A DNA stretch of 64,000 nucleotides from Lachancea dasiensis (Eukaryota > Ascomycota > Saccharomycetes > Saccharomycetales > Saccharomycetaceae): assembly GCA_900074725.1 (NCBI GenBank), contig LT598458.1, positions 1,473,666-1,537,665 of the forward strand, read 5' to 3'. How positions within the stretch are numbered: the first letter of the stretch is position 1; each line of letters starts with the position of its first letter. This document shows, one piece after another, positions 1 through 8,932 of this stretch. Below the pieces are notes generated by a model, which worked only from the letters and a program-made list of their open reading frames with translations, was not told the origin of the DNA and searched no databases. A program made the position numbers and the translations under genes.

Positions 1-727
1 TGAACTCTAGTCGTAACAAAGTTGGCTTCTCACCAACGAACCGTCCGAAATAACAGCATGCAGTATTCAAAGTTTCGGCATCGCTCAAAGAATGACAATT
101 AGTTTTGAGTCTCCTTCGAGCGTCTGATGCATCGATAAAGCTTAAGGCTATTTTCAACAATGACGGTGAATTGTAGGTATTCCGTGACAACTATAACGAG
201 GCGCTAGGCCGAACCAAGAGGTGCGCTCGACGTTGGTTTGAATTCCCCGGAAGATCATCAAGTTGGTCTTGCATATTGATAATTGATAAACTCCTTCGGG
301 CTTAAATTTGTCTTGATGTCTGTGCATGCTGAAATGTTTAGCTCATAAGTTTGGTTAAGGACCCCGGTCACCAATTGGTCTCCAATGTACGCTGAGCCCT
401 TGAGGAACGGTTCAAGAATCAATCGACCAAGGAGAAGAATTAAACTTGTGATATAAAGAAGCTGCATCTTGAAAAACATCGCAAGTTTTGGTCCCACTAT
501 AATACAACCATGCCTGATCCTTATGGTAAACATTCACAGATCACCCGAGGAGAATAAATTTCCTGGAGCGGTTGGCGTAAGGTCTCACAGTAATTTGAAC
601 ATCATTTTGATAGATGTTGCGAGAGGCGAAGACACTACTAACGCCTTCACATGCTGTTAGAGAAAAAAGGCCCGCCGTGAGAAACAATAGGGGGTTGCCA
701 ATACATAGCACAATCTGCCAGATGCTC
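1..727. other. Left-edge intergenic stretch
   Basis: I see no recognisable gene here. A 91-codon ATG frame on the minus strand (258-533) has one hydrophobic segment but no family I know and is probably chance. In related yeasts the gene left of MSO1 is CDC50/CRF1, transcribed towards MSO1, so this may be the shared 3' flank; its coding end would lie outside the window. Confidence 0.4.
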
Positions 728-1261
728 TTATTTGCGTTTTAGTCTTTCTCGCATCAGCATAGAAGATGTTCTTTGATTCGAGAGCGTAGGATGTGATTCC
801 TGAGAACCAAGCGACTGTTGTGGCACTGGTGCAGCGCCTGGTGAGCTTGACGGAGCCGTTCTTGAGCTTGCAGAGGAAGTTGAGCTCCTGTAAATGTCTC
901 TGAAATTAGACCCTGCCGTTGCATGGGGCGCCACAGCAGGTCGATCTGATTTATCCAAAGCATTTGGCGTGACAGTTGCGATGCCAGCTCTGGGATCATG
1001 ATGATGGTGTTTTTGCTTCCTAAGAACCTTCTGTTCGTCAGGAAGTTCTTCTTTATGTCCTAGCCAGTCTGGGAATCCTTCAAATGGCTCTCTGTGAGTG
1101 TAAAACTTGACCAATGCCTTGTGCACCACCGTTGTTGTTGGTGTGTCGCCATCGCGTTCTTGTTTAATGGAAAGTTGGGATAAAGACGAGGAAATCGATT
1201 TCGTTGATGACTTTACCTTACTCCAGAATCTGGTAGGTTTCTGATTAGCAGTAGAACTCAT
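728..1261 (-). CDS. MSO1: Mso1-like Sec1-binding exocytosis protein
   Basis: Likely orthologue of Mso1, a small protein that binds the SM protein Sec1 and helps SNARE assembly when secretory vesicles fuse at the bud and prospore membrane. The conserved N-terminal part is visible (about residues 6-75: a Ser/Lys-rich stretch, then SIKQERDGDTP and GFPDWLGHKEELPDEQ); the rest is low-complexity Ser/Pro/Gln with a basic RERLKRK end. The frame is open further upstream, but only from a GTG; the first ATG (at 1261) gives 177 aa, starting MSSTANQ as expected for the family (about 210 aa in S. cerevisiae). Next to LYS9 on the same strand, as in S. cerevisiae chromosome XIV. Identity rests on similarity from memory plus synteny. 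Confidence 0.85.
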   Translation of the reverse strand: MSSTANQKPTRFWSKVKSSTKSISSSLSQLSIKQERDGDTPTTTVVHKALVKFYTHREPFEGFPDWLGHKEELPDEQKVLRKQKHHHHDPRAGIATVTPNALDKSDRPAVAPHATAGSNFRDIYRSSTSSASSRTAPSSSPGAAPVPQQSLGSQESHPTLSNQRTSSMLMRERLKRK

Positions 1262-1636
1262 CTTTGGTTGAGTTTCAACGATCGAGCTCTCAATACTATT
1301 GACTATTTCCCTACCCAATAACTTATAATATATATGCACGATAGATTTATATCCTTTACATGAAGCTGAATGATAACAGGGCTAGGCGGGCGATATCCAG
1401 CAGTAGAGTGCTCAACCAATTGATATTTGCTAAGATGTGGCTAATAACTGGCTCATTTACTCTGCTACCTTCGGCTATGCCATTGAAGACTTGCAGTTAT
1501 ATTTCATAGTATTTGAATTGGCAGTGTTTTTAAAGGCATAAGACTATGCCACTTGAAATCTTGCTGGTGCATTGAGAGCCACCATAGAAGGGTTAAGTTA
1601 GTTTATATTCTTTAAATTTACTACTAGGTACCCTAT
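1262..1636. other. MSO1 promoter / LYS9 3' flank
   Basis: About 375 bases between two minus-strand genes. It must hold the LYS9 terminator and MSO1 promoter. A TATA-like TATAATATATAT lies at about 1323-1334. No RNA gene or repeat seen. Confidence 0.4.
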
Positions 1637-2977
1637 TTAGCTGACTGTCTTCTCAGTCAAGAAAATGCCGTGCTTCTCCTTCAATTCCTTCATGATAGGA
1701 TCGTTGATCTCTGGAGTGTAGGGAACAACCAAACCTGGACCTCTGATGGTACCGTTTAAGACAAGCTTTGTAGCGATGGCACATGGCAATCCCACAGTAG
1801 CAGCCATGGCGCTGTAACCACCAGGCTGGCCGTAGGCAACTAGAGTCGAGGTTCTGGTTTCCGGAGTACCGTCAGCCCACTCGATGCCGAATTTGTGCTG
1901 CAAAATAATCATGTCACGCTCGCCCTCTTCGAACTGCATCAATTCTTCAAGAGTGGCACATAGCGTATCCAAAGCGTTGCCCTTAGGATGAATCTTGTTG
2001 TCGGAAAACAATCCCAACCAGCTGAAACCGTTGAGAATCCTCTCTCTGTCTTCGTCACTAACCCAGCTGGTCTTAACATCGATGGACGCAATGAGGTCCT
2101 CTTTGGAGGAAGACTTGCTACCCCAATATTGGCGCAGAGCGTCATTCCAGGCAATTGACTCTTTGAATATGCTGGTTTCGTCGTCCTTTAGCATACCAAC
2201 GTCAACCAAAACTTTAACGAAGGCTGGGAAACCTTGGAACCTCAAAGTTCCTCTGACAACGGTCTCGGCTTCTGGAATCTCGTAAAGCTCCTTGAAAGGA
2301 GTAGAGTCTCTGTTAGGGTAGCATACCAAGGCGAAGCCGGGGAATATAAAGTAAGGTTTAGCGGAGGCCATCAAATCCTCAGAGGACACCTCCTCGATCT
2401 TTCCATCTTTCCAAAGCTTAGCTGAGTTTCTCAGGGCCAACAAAACACCTCTGGAAGACCAGGAGAACTTGTAGCCCAAAGGATTGTCCGAGTTCTCTGG
2501 GGCTGGCAAACCACCACAGTACGACAAGAAAGATTTGATCTTACCCCCGGCCTTGTGGACTTCGTCAATAGTCTTGATGGCGTACAAGTGGTCAATACCA
2601 GGGTCCAGTCCGATTTCGTTCATCACCGTAATACCAGCCTTCTTGATCTCTGGTTCAAGCTCTTTCAGAGCTGGGGAAACGTACGAGGTGGTAACCACGT
2701 CCTTTTTGAGTCTGATGGCACTCTTGACAACGGCAGCATGGTAAATGTAAGGGATCAAAGAAATCACCAAGTCATGTTTAGACAACGCTGCGTCCAGTTC
2801 TTCGTCTTTGGAAACATCCACCGAGATCGCAGCTGAATTAGACGCAGAAGCCAGCTCTTGCGCTTTAGCCAAAGTTCTACAGGCCACTGTCACGTTGATA
2901 CCTTCCGTGGCAGCCAATACATCAACAACTGGCTGGGCGACAAACCCAGATCCGAGCAAAAGAACGTTCTTTACCAT
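1637..2977 (-). CDS. LYS9: Saccharopine dehydrogenase (NADP+, L-glutamate-forming)
   Basis: Seventh step of the fungal alpha-aminoadipate lysine pathway: condenses alpha-aminoadipate semialdehyde with glutamate and reduces the product to saccharopine with NADPH, in the cytosol. The N-terminal Rossmann dinucleotide motif is clear (VLLLGSGFVAQ, residues 4-14), and the saccharopine dehydrogenase fold continues to the end, with strongly conserved blocks such as NEIGLDPGIDH and SYCGGLPAPE. The longest frame adds 13 residues, but starting at ATG 2977 gives MVKNVLLLG and exactly 446 aa, the length of the S. cerevisiae enzyme. Flanked by MSO1 and OCA4. A perfect Gcn4 site and a near-match Lys14 site lie upstream, consistent with general amino-acid control and pathway-specific activation. 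Confidence 0.97.
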   Translation of the reverse strand: MVKNVLLLGSGFVAQPVVDVLAATEGINVTVACRTLAKAQELASASNSAAISVDVSKDEELDAALSKHDLVISLIPYIYHAAVVKSAIRLKKDVVTTSYVSPALKELEPEIKKAGITVMNEIGLDPGIDHLYAIKTIDEVHKAGGKIKSFLSYCGGLPAPENSDNPLGYKFSWSSRGVLLALRNSAKLWKDGKIEEVSSEDLMASAKPYFIFPGFALVCYPNRDSTPFKELYEIPEAETVVRGTLRFQGFPAFVKVLVDVGMLKDDETSIFKESIAWNDALRQYWGSKSSSKEDLIASIDVKTSWVSDEDRERILNGFSWLGLFSDNKIHPKGNALDTLCATLEELMQFEEGERDMIILQHKFGIEWADGTPETRTSTLVAYGQPGGYSAMAATVGLPCAIATKLVLNGTIRGPGLVVPYTPEINDPIMKELKEKHGIFLTEKTVS

Positions 2978-3153
2978 CTCGAGTGTGAATAGAGTAGCTA
3001 TAGCTAGACTGCTCAATGTCGAGAGCAGCAGAGAATATCATTATCTCTTTGACCTACTACCTCTCAACTTAAATAGTCTCTGGCCATATCCAGTAGTTTT
3101 GCATCGCCCTGTTCCCCGTGGGATTTCCTTGCCCATATCGCCCTTCCACAAGT

Positions 3154-3162
3154 TCCTCCGGA
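3154..3162. promoter_or_regulatory. Candidate Lys14-type site upstream of LYS9
   Basis: TCCTCCGGA, one mismatch from the Lys14 consensus TCCRNYGGA, 177-185 bases upstream of the LYS9 ATG. Lys14 with aminoadipate semialdehyde activates LYS genes in S. cerevisiae. Assignment is by motif and position only. Confidence 0.35.
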
Positions 3163-3358
3163 ATTTTATCCGTGATACTTATCTGTTTCCCGTGGCTTCT
3201 TAAGGCATCAAACATCGTTAACTTCAGCTGAACGACTCTTCCTAAATTCCAATGGAATAAAACACACGAATACAACTGACAAAACACGATGAGTACACTC
3301 AAGAGAGGGAAGTTCTCACCAGATCAAAACGTGCGAATGTTGATGCTTGCCCGTCTTT

Positions 3359-3365
3359 TGAGTCA
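3359..3365. promoter_or_regulatory. Gcn4 site upstream of LYS9
   Basis: Perfect TGAGTCA, the Gcn4/bZIP consensus, about 385 bases upstream of the LYS9 start. It is further upstream than most functional Gcn4 sites, so function is inferred, not shown. Confidence 0.45.
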
Positions 3366-3757
3366 AGCTGCAAAGAGGCAGGGTCTTTATCCAACTTTTA
3401 ATCAGCATAGATTATGTAACATTCTGCGTGGGTGGCCGGTCAATGTTTATTCATGCCAGAAAACCCACTTCACGCTATGATTACCGAGTACATAAATGCT
3501 CCTACACACCTGGAGGCTTCGAAACTAGACGTAGCATATCTAATATCGAAAAGCAGTGCAATGAAAAAAGTTTGAATCATGCGCAGGGCTCGGCCCGTGT
3601 GGATATGTCTTAAGTTCACTCGAGTCATTTGGCTTGTTCATGCTTGAGACAAACTGGAAAGCCGTGCTATTCACAGTCTTAACGGCATAAATATGACGAT
3701 CTGGAGTCGTTATAGGGCGCTAGGTGACTTCCAGTATGTTATTTAGATACCACACCC

Positions 3758-4835
3758 TCACACAAATATGCTCTCAGTGTAAAAGTTGTGTTCTTCCTGA
3801 GCATTTTCGCTCTCCCACATATCCCGCTGACGAGTGAACCAGCTAGGCAGAAGACCTTCCCGTGGAATGTGGAACGTTATTACGTTGTGATTCCCACCCT
3901 TATAGAAGTCATAATCGGCCCGCTCTTTTTTATTGAAAGCCAGTCGATAGCGATTCCCGAATATGCCGAGATCAGACTGCGTTCTGGTCATTGCAGGAAG
4001 CTTCAAATCCACCAGAACACCAGCATCCTCATTGTCAGCCTGCACGTCCTTCAAAATGCGCAGGAGATGAGTCGGTATCTTGGGAGGAAATATGAGGTCC
4101 GATTCGTTGACTATCTCCCACTTGCCACAGCCGCTAAGGTCGTTAGCACCGCCAGATTCCTGGATTTGAAGAGTCGCTAGATTATCCAGAACCAGCTTGT
4201 CCTCCTCCTCCTGCACTATGCGGACGTTGATCATCTCTAACAAGGTCTCGGCAAAGTAGTTAGAATTCTTAGTAGCGAATAGCCTGTATTCATTTATGAT
4301 GGATGATATGTTCCATTTTTGTATCTTTCGCAGAACCCCAACCACTATAGATGTTTTGTCAACAAGGATTGTGTTATGGTTGGACGTGTTGAGTAATAGC
4401 TCAAAGGTTCGTTTTAGGCTATAACTCTTAATCATCATCAAATCGTCATTATCGTTTAGTTCATAATCCCCATGTGCCGCATTTCCATTACTCCTCGGAG
4501 ATTCTTCCTCGTTTTTCGATTTGCCGCCACTTGCATTGACTGGTGCAAGATTTGAAGACACATCCGTAATTCTTACGACGAACCATTGCACGCCGGAACG
4601 CTCAAAAAACTCACGAAAAAACTTGGAAGGCTCCTGTCCCCCTACAAATATAACGGTTTTAAGGTTGAGCGTTTCCAAGAAAGATAAATTGAGTGTCTCG
4701 ATCTTGGAGCATCGATCTAAAAGGACAATTAAGTTAGTCATTGCTGTCTCTTTAATATTCGACTGCATCAAACACAACTGATACCATACAAATTCCTTCT
4801 TCTGCTATCCCAAAGTTAGCGGGTGGAACTAGCAT
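3758..4835 (-). CDS. OCA4: Oca4-like atypical dual-specificity phosphatase family protein (two exons)
   Basis: Member of the Siw14/Oca plant-and-fungi atypical phosphatase family. S. cerevisiae Oca4 works with Oca1/2/3/6 in oxidant-induced arrest and inositol-pyrophosphate signalling. The unspliced frame lacks the family N-terminus. An upstream exon (4790-4835) encodes MLVPPANFGIAEEGI, and joining it across a 73-nt intron to 3758-4716 restores GIYRCSKIETLNLSFL, giving 334 aa. The active-site loop reads VDKTSIVVGVLRKIQ: the catalytic Cys of the CxxxxxR signature is missing, as in S. cerevisiae Oca4, so it is probably a pseudo-enzyme. The helix after it (KWNISSIINEYRLF) and the C-terminal half (SDLGIFGNRYRLAFNKKE) are typical. 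A central acidic, low-complexity insert is present. It lies between LYS9 and BRE5, unlike its position in S. cerevisiae. Confidence 0.9.
4717..4789 (-). other. OCA4 spliceosomal intron (73 nt)
   Basis: On the minus strand: 5' splice site GTATGG (last base departs from the GTATGT consensus), branch-point GACTAAC about 20 nt before the 3' end, and 3' splice site TTTTAG. Splicing interrupts the Tyr codon of GIYRC (1 nt in exon 1, 2 nt in exon 2). The predicted protein N-terminus then matches the family exactly, which is the main support. Confidence 0.85.
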
Positions 4836-5089
4836 AATTAAGCTCTAAAGCGGCCAGCCTTAAACTCTATGCCTGAGCTTAAAAGATAACTTTAAACTAG
4901 TCTGGAAATCTTAATCATTTGGTATTTCATATCCAATTAGGTTTTTTTAGTTGCGGCCCGCGAGACTCGAACCACCTCGAATAGTATAAAAGACTTGAGT
5001 CCTGGGATGTGTCTATGTAAACATCATGCTGCCGAATTTTAGACAGATAAGCTATATACTCTCTACTGCATAACCTGTCTCACGAGGTA

Positions 5090-6520
5090 TTAGGCATTAA
5101 GTTTCCTCTTAGTATGTTTTTTGGTGAAACGCTGTCCAGATGATGAGGTCGAAGAAGGAGAGGAGGAAGGTGTACCAACCTTCCGCACAGTTTTGGGCTC
5201 CATGTGGACCTCGACGTTGTTGACTTTTAGTGTACCTCTTTCGATGGCTTCTGTTTGACATCGCTGGTCTTCGAAATCTATAACTGCAAACGTCTCCTGA
5301 GATGAGATTCTCTTGACAACGCCGAATTCGATTTCTAATGCCCTTACTAGCTGGTCATCAGTGACGCCGCCGGTACCTTTGACATAAATGGGGTAAAAGC
5401 CATCTCTGTTAACAAGATTAAACTGCTTTTTTTTAGGATTTTTTACGTCTCTGCTTTCACGCGAAAGAGCATTAGGAGACACAGATTTTTGTTCGGGTAC
5501 TTTTTTGGCGGGCGAAGGGGCTGATGGCTCTGCACGAATATACTTCGTCGTAACGTTGGGGACGTCCTTGGACTCTGAAGCAGCCAGCTTCAAGGCCCAG
5601 TTCATTTTTTTAGTGGGCTCCGGAGACGTGATGTTCTTTTCGGGCTCAATGCTTTGATCGTTCGTGGTCTCGTTAATTTTTACTGGTGGCGATGTGGTAC
5701 CTTGAGCTGTTTCCTCAGTTTTCTCGTCGACTAAATCCTCGACGGGGCGGTCTAGTGTGCCGTTAACTTCGGAAGCTCTTTCTGGTTGCGCTACAGCTTC
5801 ATCTGGCTTTTGAATCAAAGAAGTGTCCTTGGGCGTCTGTGTATCTTTTCCTCTTGATTCTTGGTCTGATGCCGGCATTGGCGAGGGATGTACCGTAGCA
5901 GCTGGGTGAACATCACCAATTGAACTATTCAATTCTTCTTTAGCGGGGCCAGGGGTGGTCGTTGTTCCGGCCGACACGTCTTCACTCGTATTAACCGCTG
6001 GAGGCTCTTGTGCCGCTGATTGATCAGCACCCATGCTCTGGACTGGTTCATTTGATGCCACCAGGCCGTTGGCTTGCAGCATGGGCTGCGGGACAAATCG
6101 CAAAATATCGTTGGTGAGGTCGTAAATTTTTGGATTACTAGGAACTGGTACAAGCTGGAAAATTTGGCAAAAGCGAAAAGAAGGCGTGTCTGCCCAGCAC
6201 ATTTCTCCCATAGCCAAAATTAAAATGCTTGTGTTATTGCCCCCAGCAGATTGAAAGTCGCAAGTATCAATCTTCACTTGAAGTGACCGCACTTTTTTAC
6301 TATGTCTAGTGTAAAACTTGCTTATGTTCTCTTTACCGATCAATTTGACAGTAGGCAACTCGTCGCCGTTCAGGTCCCACTCGTCCTTATAGTTTACGTG
6401 CGTCAGTTCCGCAGTGGTAGAATACAGGTGATGAACTTTGCTTGGATCTTGGTGCATCCGTTGATAATACGTTTTGAGAAATGCATAGCCAATTTCTGGA
6501 ACGTTAACGACGCTAGCCAT
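5090..6520 (-). CDS. BRE5: Bre5-like cofactor of the Ubp3 deubiquitinase
   Basis: Bre5 activates the ubiquitin protease Ubp3; the pair deubiquitinates COPII coat Sec23 and supports ribophagy. G3BP-like architecture is visible: an NTF2-like domain at about residues 8-142 (starting EIGYAFLKTYYQRMH), a long Ser/Thr/Pro/Glu-rich disordered middle (about 150-365), and a C-terminal RRM at about 372-447 (YPIYVKGTGG ... TFAVIDFEDQ), ending in a basic KKHTKRKLNA tail. 476 aa against about 515 in S. cerevisiae. The ATG at 6520 starts MASVVNVPEIG directly before the NTF2 fold. Between OCA4 and POP2, as expected for the ancestral order. Confidence 0.92.
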   Translation of the reverse strand: MASVVNVPEIGYAFLKTYYQRMHQDPSKVHHLYSTTAELTHVNYKDEWDLNGDELPTVKLIGKENISKFYTRHSKKVRSLQVKIDTCDFQSAGGNNTSILILAMGEMCWADTPSFRFCQIFQLVPVPSNPKIYDLTNDILRFVPQPMLQANGLVASNEPVQSMGADQSAAQEPPAVNTSEDVSAGTTTTPGPAKEELNSSIGDVHPAATVHPSPMPASDQESRGKDTQTPKDTSLIQKPDEAVAQPERASEVNGTLDRPVEDLVDEKTEETAQGTTSPPVKINETTNDQSIEPEKNITSPEPTKKMNWALKLAASESKDVPNVTTKYIRAEPSAPSPAKKVPEQKSVSPNALSRESRDVKNPKKKQFNLVNRDGFYPIYVKGTGGVTDDQLVRALEIEFGVVKRISSQETFAVIDFEDQRCQTEAIERGTLKVNNVEVHMEPKTVRKVGTPSSSPSSTSSSGQRFTKKHTKRKLNA

Positions 6521-7200
6521 CCCGATCTTTATAGTGTGTATCTGATGTGTGTAAATGCAATTGTATCAACAGGAGGGGTCGGATTAACACTTATCTAAGT
6601 TTCCACTATAGTACAACTCAAGTCTGGGACGATGATGAAATATTCCAAACCTTTTGGCGGTGTTGGTAACTTAGAAAGTAGTTAGGTCTTTATGGATTGT
6701 CGACGAGCTTTATCATTGAATCATCTTTCATTTCAAAAATTTTTCATAATCATGTTATTATATATATTGTATGCTCTGATTTTGAGACAAGGTAACCGAA
6801 ATCAAGCGACACCATAACACTTAAGCCGCACACTGGAGCTTTCATTTCATTCAATCAGTGCTTGGTATTTATTTAAGAAGTTAGAAGTAATTCTTTGCAA
6901 ATTAAAGTAAACCTCCAGTTCGACTATTACAAACGACTACTTAATATCGCTCATCATTACTAAAATCTTACATCCTGACCGTAGTATCCGGCTTGTCCTA
7001 ATTATAGAATTCGACTGTTCATGCATGACCTATGCCCTTGACAATTCAACTCAATTTCTATGATGACGTTTGGCCTAATAAAACGGAGGAAACAGACAAT
7101 GGGGACAGCTTCTATCAGGGCAGAGGATGTCGGATCCCTTTCGTTCCCTATAGATCTTTCGTGTTTCACTTCATTACAAACAGCGTCACTACTCTAGCAT
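6521..7200. other. BRE5 promoter / POP2 3' flank
   Basis: 680 bases, AT-rich, no gene seen. A TATATATA run at about 6759-6767 is the most TATA-like element, roughly 240 bases upstream of BRE5. Confidence 0.4.
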
Positions 7201-8511
7201 CTATTCATTGGTAATTCCATAGATCATATTCTTGTACCTGGCGATATTTGGCCCCAACTGAGGATGAGGAATGCGAAGTTTGAATAAATGAGTAAAAGTC
7301 AATAGTGCCAGTAGACTTTGGCCGGCTGTGGATGAGAAGAGAGGAAGACGAGGAATGCCCAGTTCATCTGCCATAGATTCCAGTGTAGGCTGCAACTGAG
7401 ATGGTGATTGACTTTGATTCTGGCCTTGCTGCTGTTGTTGTTGAGCAAACTTGTTAATCAAGTTGAGGTCGTAGAAATTAGGCATAAATTGATGAACCCA
7501 CCAAACATAATCCTCCTTATTGTTGGGCATGGAGTTGTTCATCAACATGTTAACCAGGAAGCCAAAGTCATAGGCAGCGTGATAGCTGACCCAAGTGATG
7601 TCGTCCGATACCAGCCCCGAGTCCATCACCAGTTGAGCAAATTCAAAAGGTGCCACACCTAAATTTTGATGACGTTCGAAATTAATGCCTGACTTTTTCA
7701 GAAGCTCAAGTGACTCAGCTGAAACCATTTCTTGAGTAACATCGAACTGGAAATTAAACTGCCAAGTAGAAGGGCCGGTTTCGGGCTTATTACCGCGAGC
7801 ATCGCTTATAGAGATACCAATCTGCACAGGATTAAGAAGATCAACATTTGAACGCATAGTTTGATAATGGTAGTCGTTTTTCGAGCGAAAATTACCCATG
7901 GGTCTTGCAATTGTCCCCACAAACTCCGTACTCACAGACACCACACTATACTGATCCACAAGCTTCCGAATCTGAGAAAATTCAGCATGTAGATTATTGC
8001 TCCACACGTCTCGCACCATGAACTGGTTAGGAGGGGGAAGGACGAACGAGTTTTCCACCACCAGATGTGGGGGTAAAGCTCCCGGAGGGGGGCCCAAATT
8101 GGAAGCAGCTGTTTGTTGAAGCACATTCACACCAGGCGGAAGACCACTTAGATTTCCCAGTGTGCTCGACATTCCGTTCTGGCCCGCGTTGTTCAACATC
8201 TGTTGGGGCTGCATTTGGCGCTGGGTCATCTGTTGTGGTCCAAAAGCAGCATTCGCAGCTTCCATTTTTTGCTTGAGCAGGTACACATTTTGGAGCCCAG
8301 TATTCTTATCTACTGTATGAGCATCTCCTACTAGTCCATTTGGTTGTTGCTGCGGCTGATGCTGTTGTTGTTGTTGTTGTAAACGAGCATGCATTAACTG
8401 GGGCGAAAATAGCTGAGGTCCAATCCCTGGAGGTTGCTGATGCTGCTGATTATGTGATGAAAAGAAGTGGTCATTCATAGGCATATCTGGTAGCTGTCTT
8501 ATCGATTGCAT
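7201..8511 (-). CDS. POP2: Pop2/Caf1 deadenylase subunit of CCR4-NOT
   Basis: Caf1-type RNase D-like nuclease of the CCR4-NOT complex that shortens mRNA poly(A) tails in the cytoplasm. The N-terminal 160 residues are Gln/Pro/Met-rich; the nuclease domain occupies about 165-430. The first acidic site reads SVSTEFVG, that is S-x-E instead of the D-x-E of canonical Caf1, the same substitution known in S. cerevisiae Pop2. A second block (WVSYHAAYDFGFL) and the C-terminal GQSLLALL region are conserved. The open frame begins at a TTG; ATG 8511 gives 436 aa starting MQSIRQLPDM (433 aa in S. cerevisiae). A CAG/CAA-rich Gln tract also occurs inside the C-terminal domain. Confidence 0.95.
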   Translation of the reverse strand: MQSIRQLPDMPMNDHFFSSHNQQHQQPPGIGPQLFSPQLMHARLQQQQQQHQPQQQPNGLVGDAHTVDKNTGLQNVYLLKQKMEAANAAFGPQQMTQRQMQPQQMLNNAGQNGMSSTLGNLSGLPPGVNVLQQTAASNLGPPPGALPPHLVVENSFVLPPPNQFMVRDVWSNNLHAEFSQIRKLVDQYSVVSVSTEFVGTIARPMGNFRSKNDYHYQTMRSNVDLLNPVQIGISISDARGNKPETGPSTWQFNFQFDVTQEMVSAESLELLKKSGINFERHQNLGVAPFEFAQLVMDSGLVSDDITWVSYHAAYDFGFLVNMLMNNSMPNNKEDYVWWVHQFMPNFYDLNLINKFAQQQQQQGQNQSQSPSQLQPTLESMADELGIPRLPLFSSTAGQSLLALLTFTHLFKLRIPHPQLGPNIARYKNMIYGITNE

Positions 8512-8932
8512 GGTCAATTATTTTGGGCCTATCACGATTTCAACTTTACTCGATAGTAGGTTAGATAGTTAAATTTTCGAGCTATTAACCTGGAAGTACT
8601 CGCTTCAAGAACTAAGTGGACTCGCCTTCCATCTCGCTGAACCATGACACTCTATTGTTCAATGAACCTGAGAAGGTGGTGTGCTGGCTGGCGTTATTAT
8701 ATCTATAGCATAGGCTGTGATATGTGTAGGATATCCTACCCAAGTTTTCCTGTAGGTAATGACTAAACAGCCATGAACAACGCGCTGTCAGTTTGCGAAA
8801 TTACCAAGAGAGACGCGCACGCATCTGGATTCGGCAGAAATATTGGTCCCATTATAGATATATATTGTACAAACAAGCATCAAATTAAAACCCCTGGTCA
8901 AAGAGGAGTCTCCATATCATAACTCCTTCAAT
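8512..8932. other. POP2 promoter / NOG2 3' flank
   Basis: 421 bases. A TATAGATATATATTG element lies at about 8855-8869, nearer to NOG2's 3' end than to POP2. No gene seen. Confidence 0.4.

Larger units (their letters stand above)
2978..3757. other. LYS9 promoter and OCA4 3' flank
   Basis: 780 bases without a convincing gene; the small open frames here look like chance. It contains the LYS9 control region with two candidate sites listed separately. Confidence 0.5.

Noticed and set aside
4950-5000. tRNA-like 3' half (GGTTCGAGTC on the minus strand)
   Set aside because: The T-loop look-alike has a poorly pairing stem, there is no matching acceptor or D-arm within 90 bases, and no T-run terminator on that strand.
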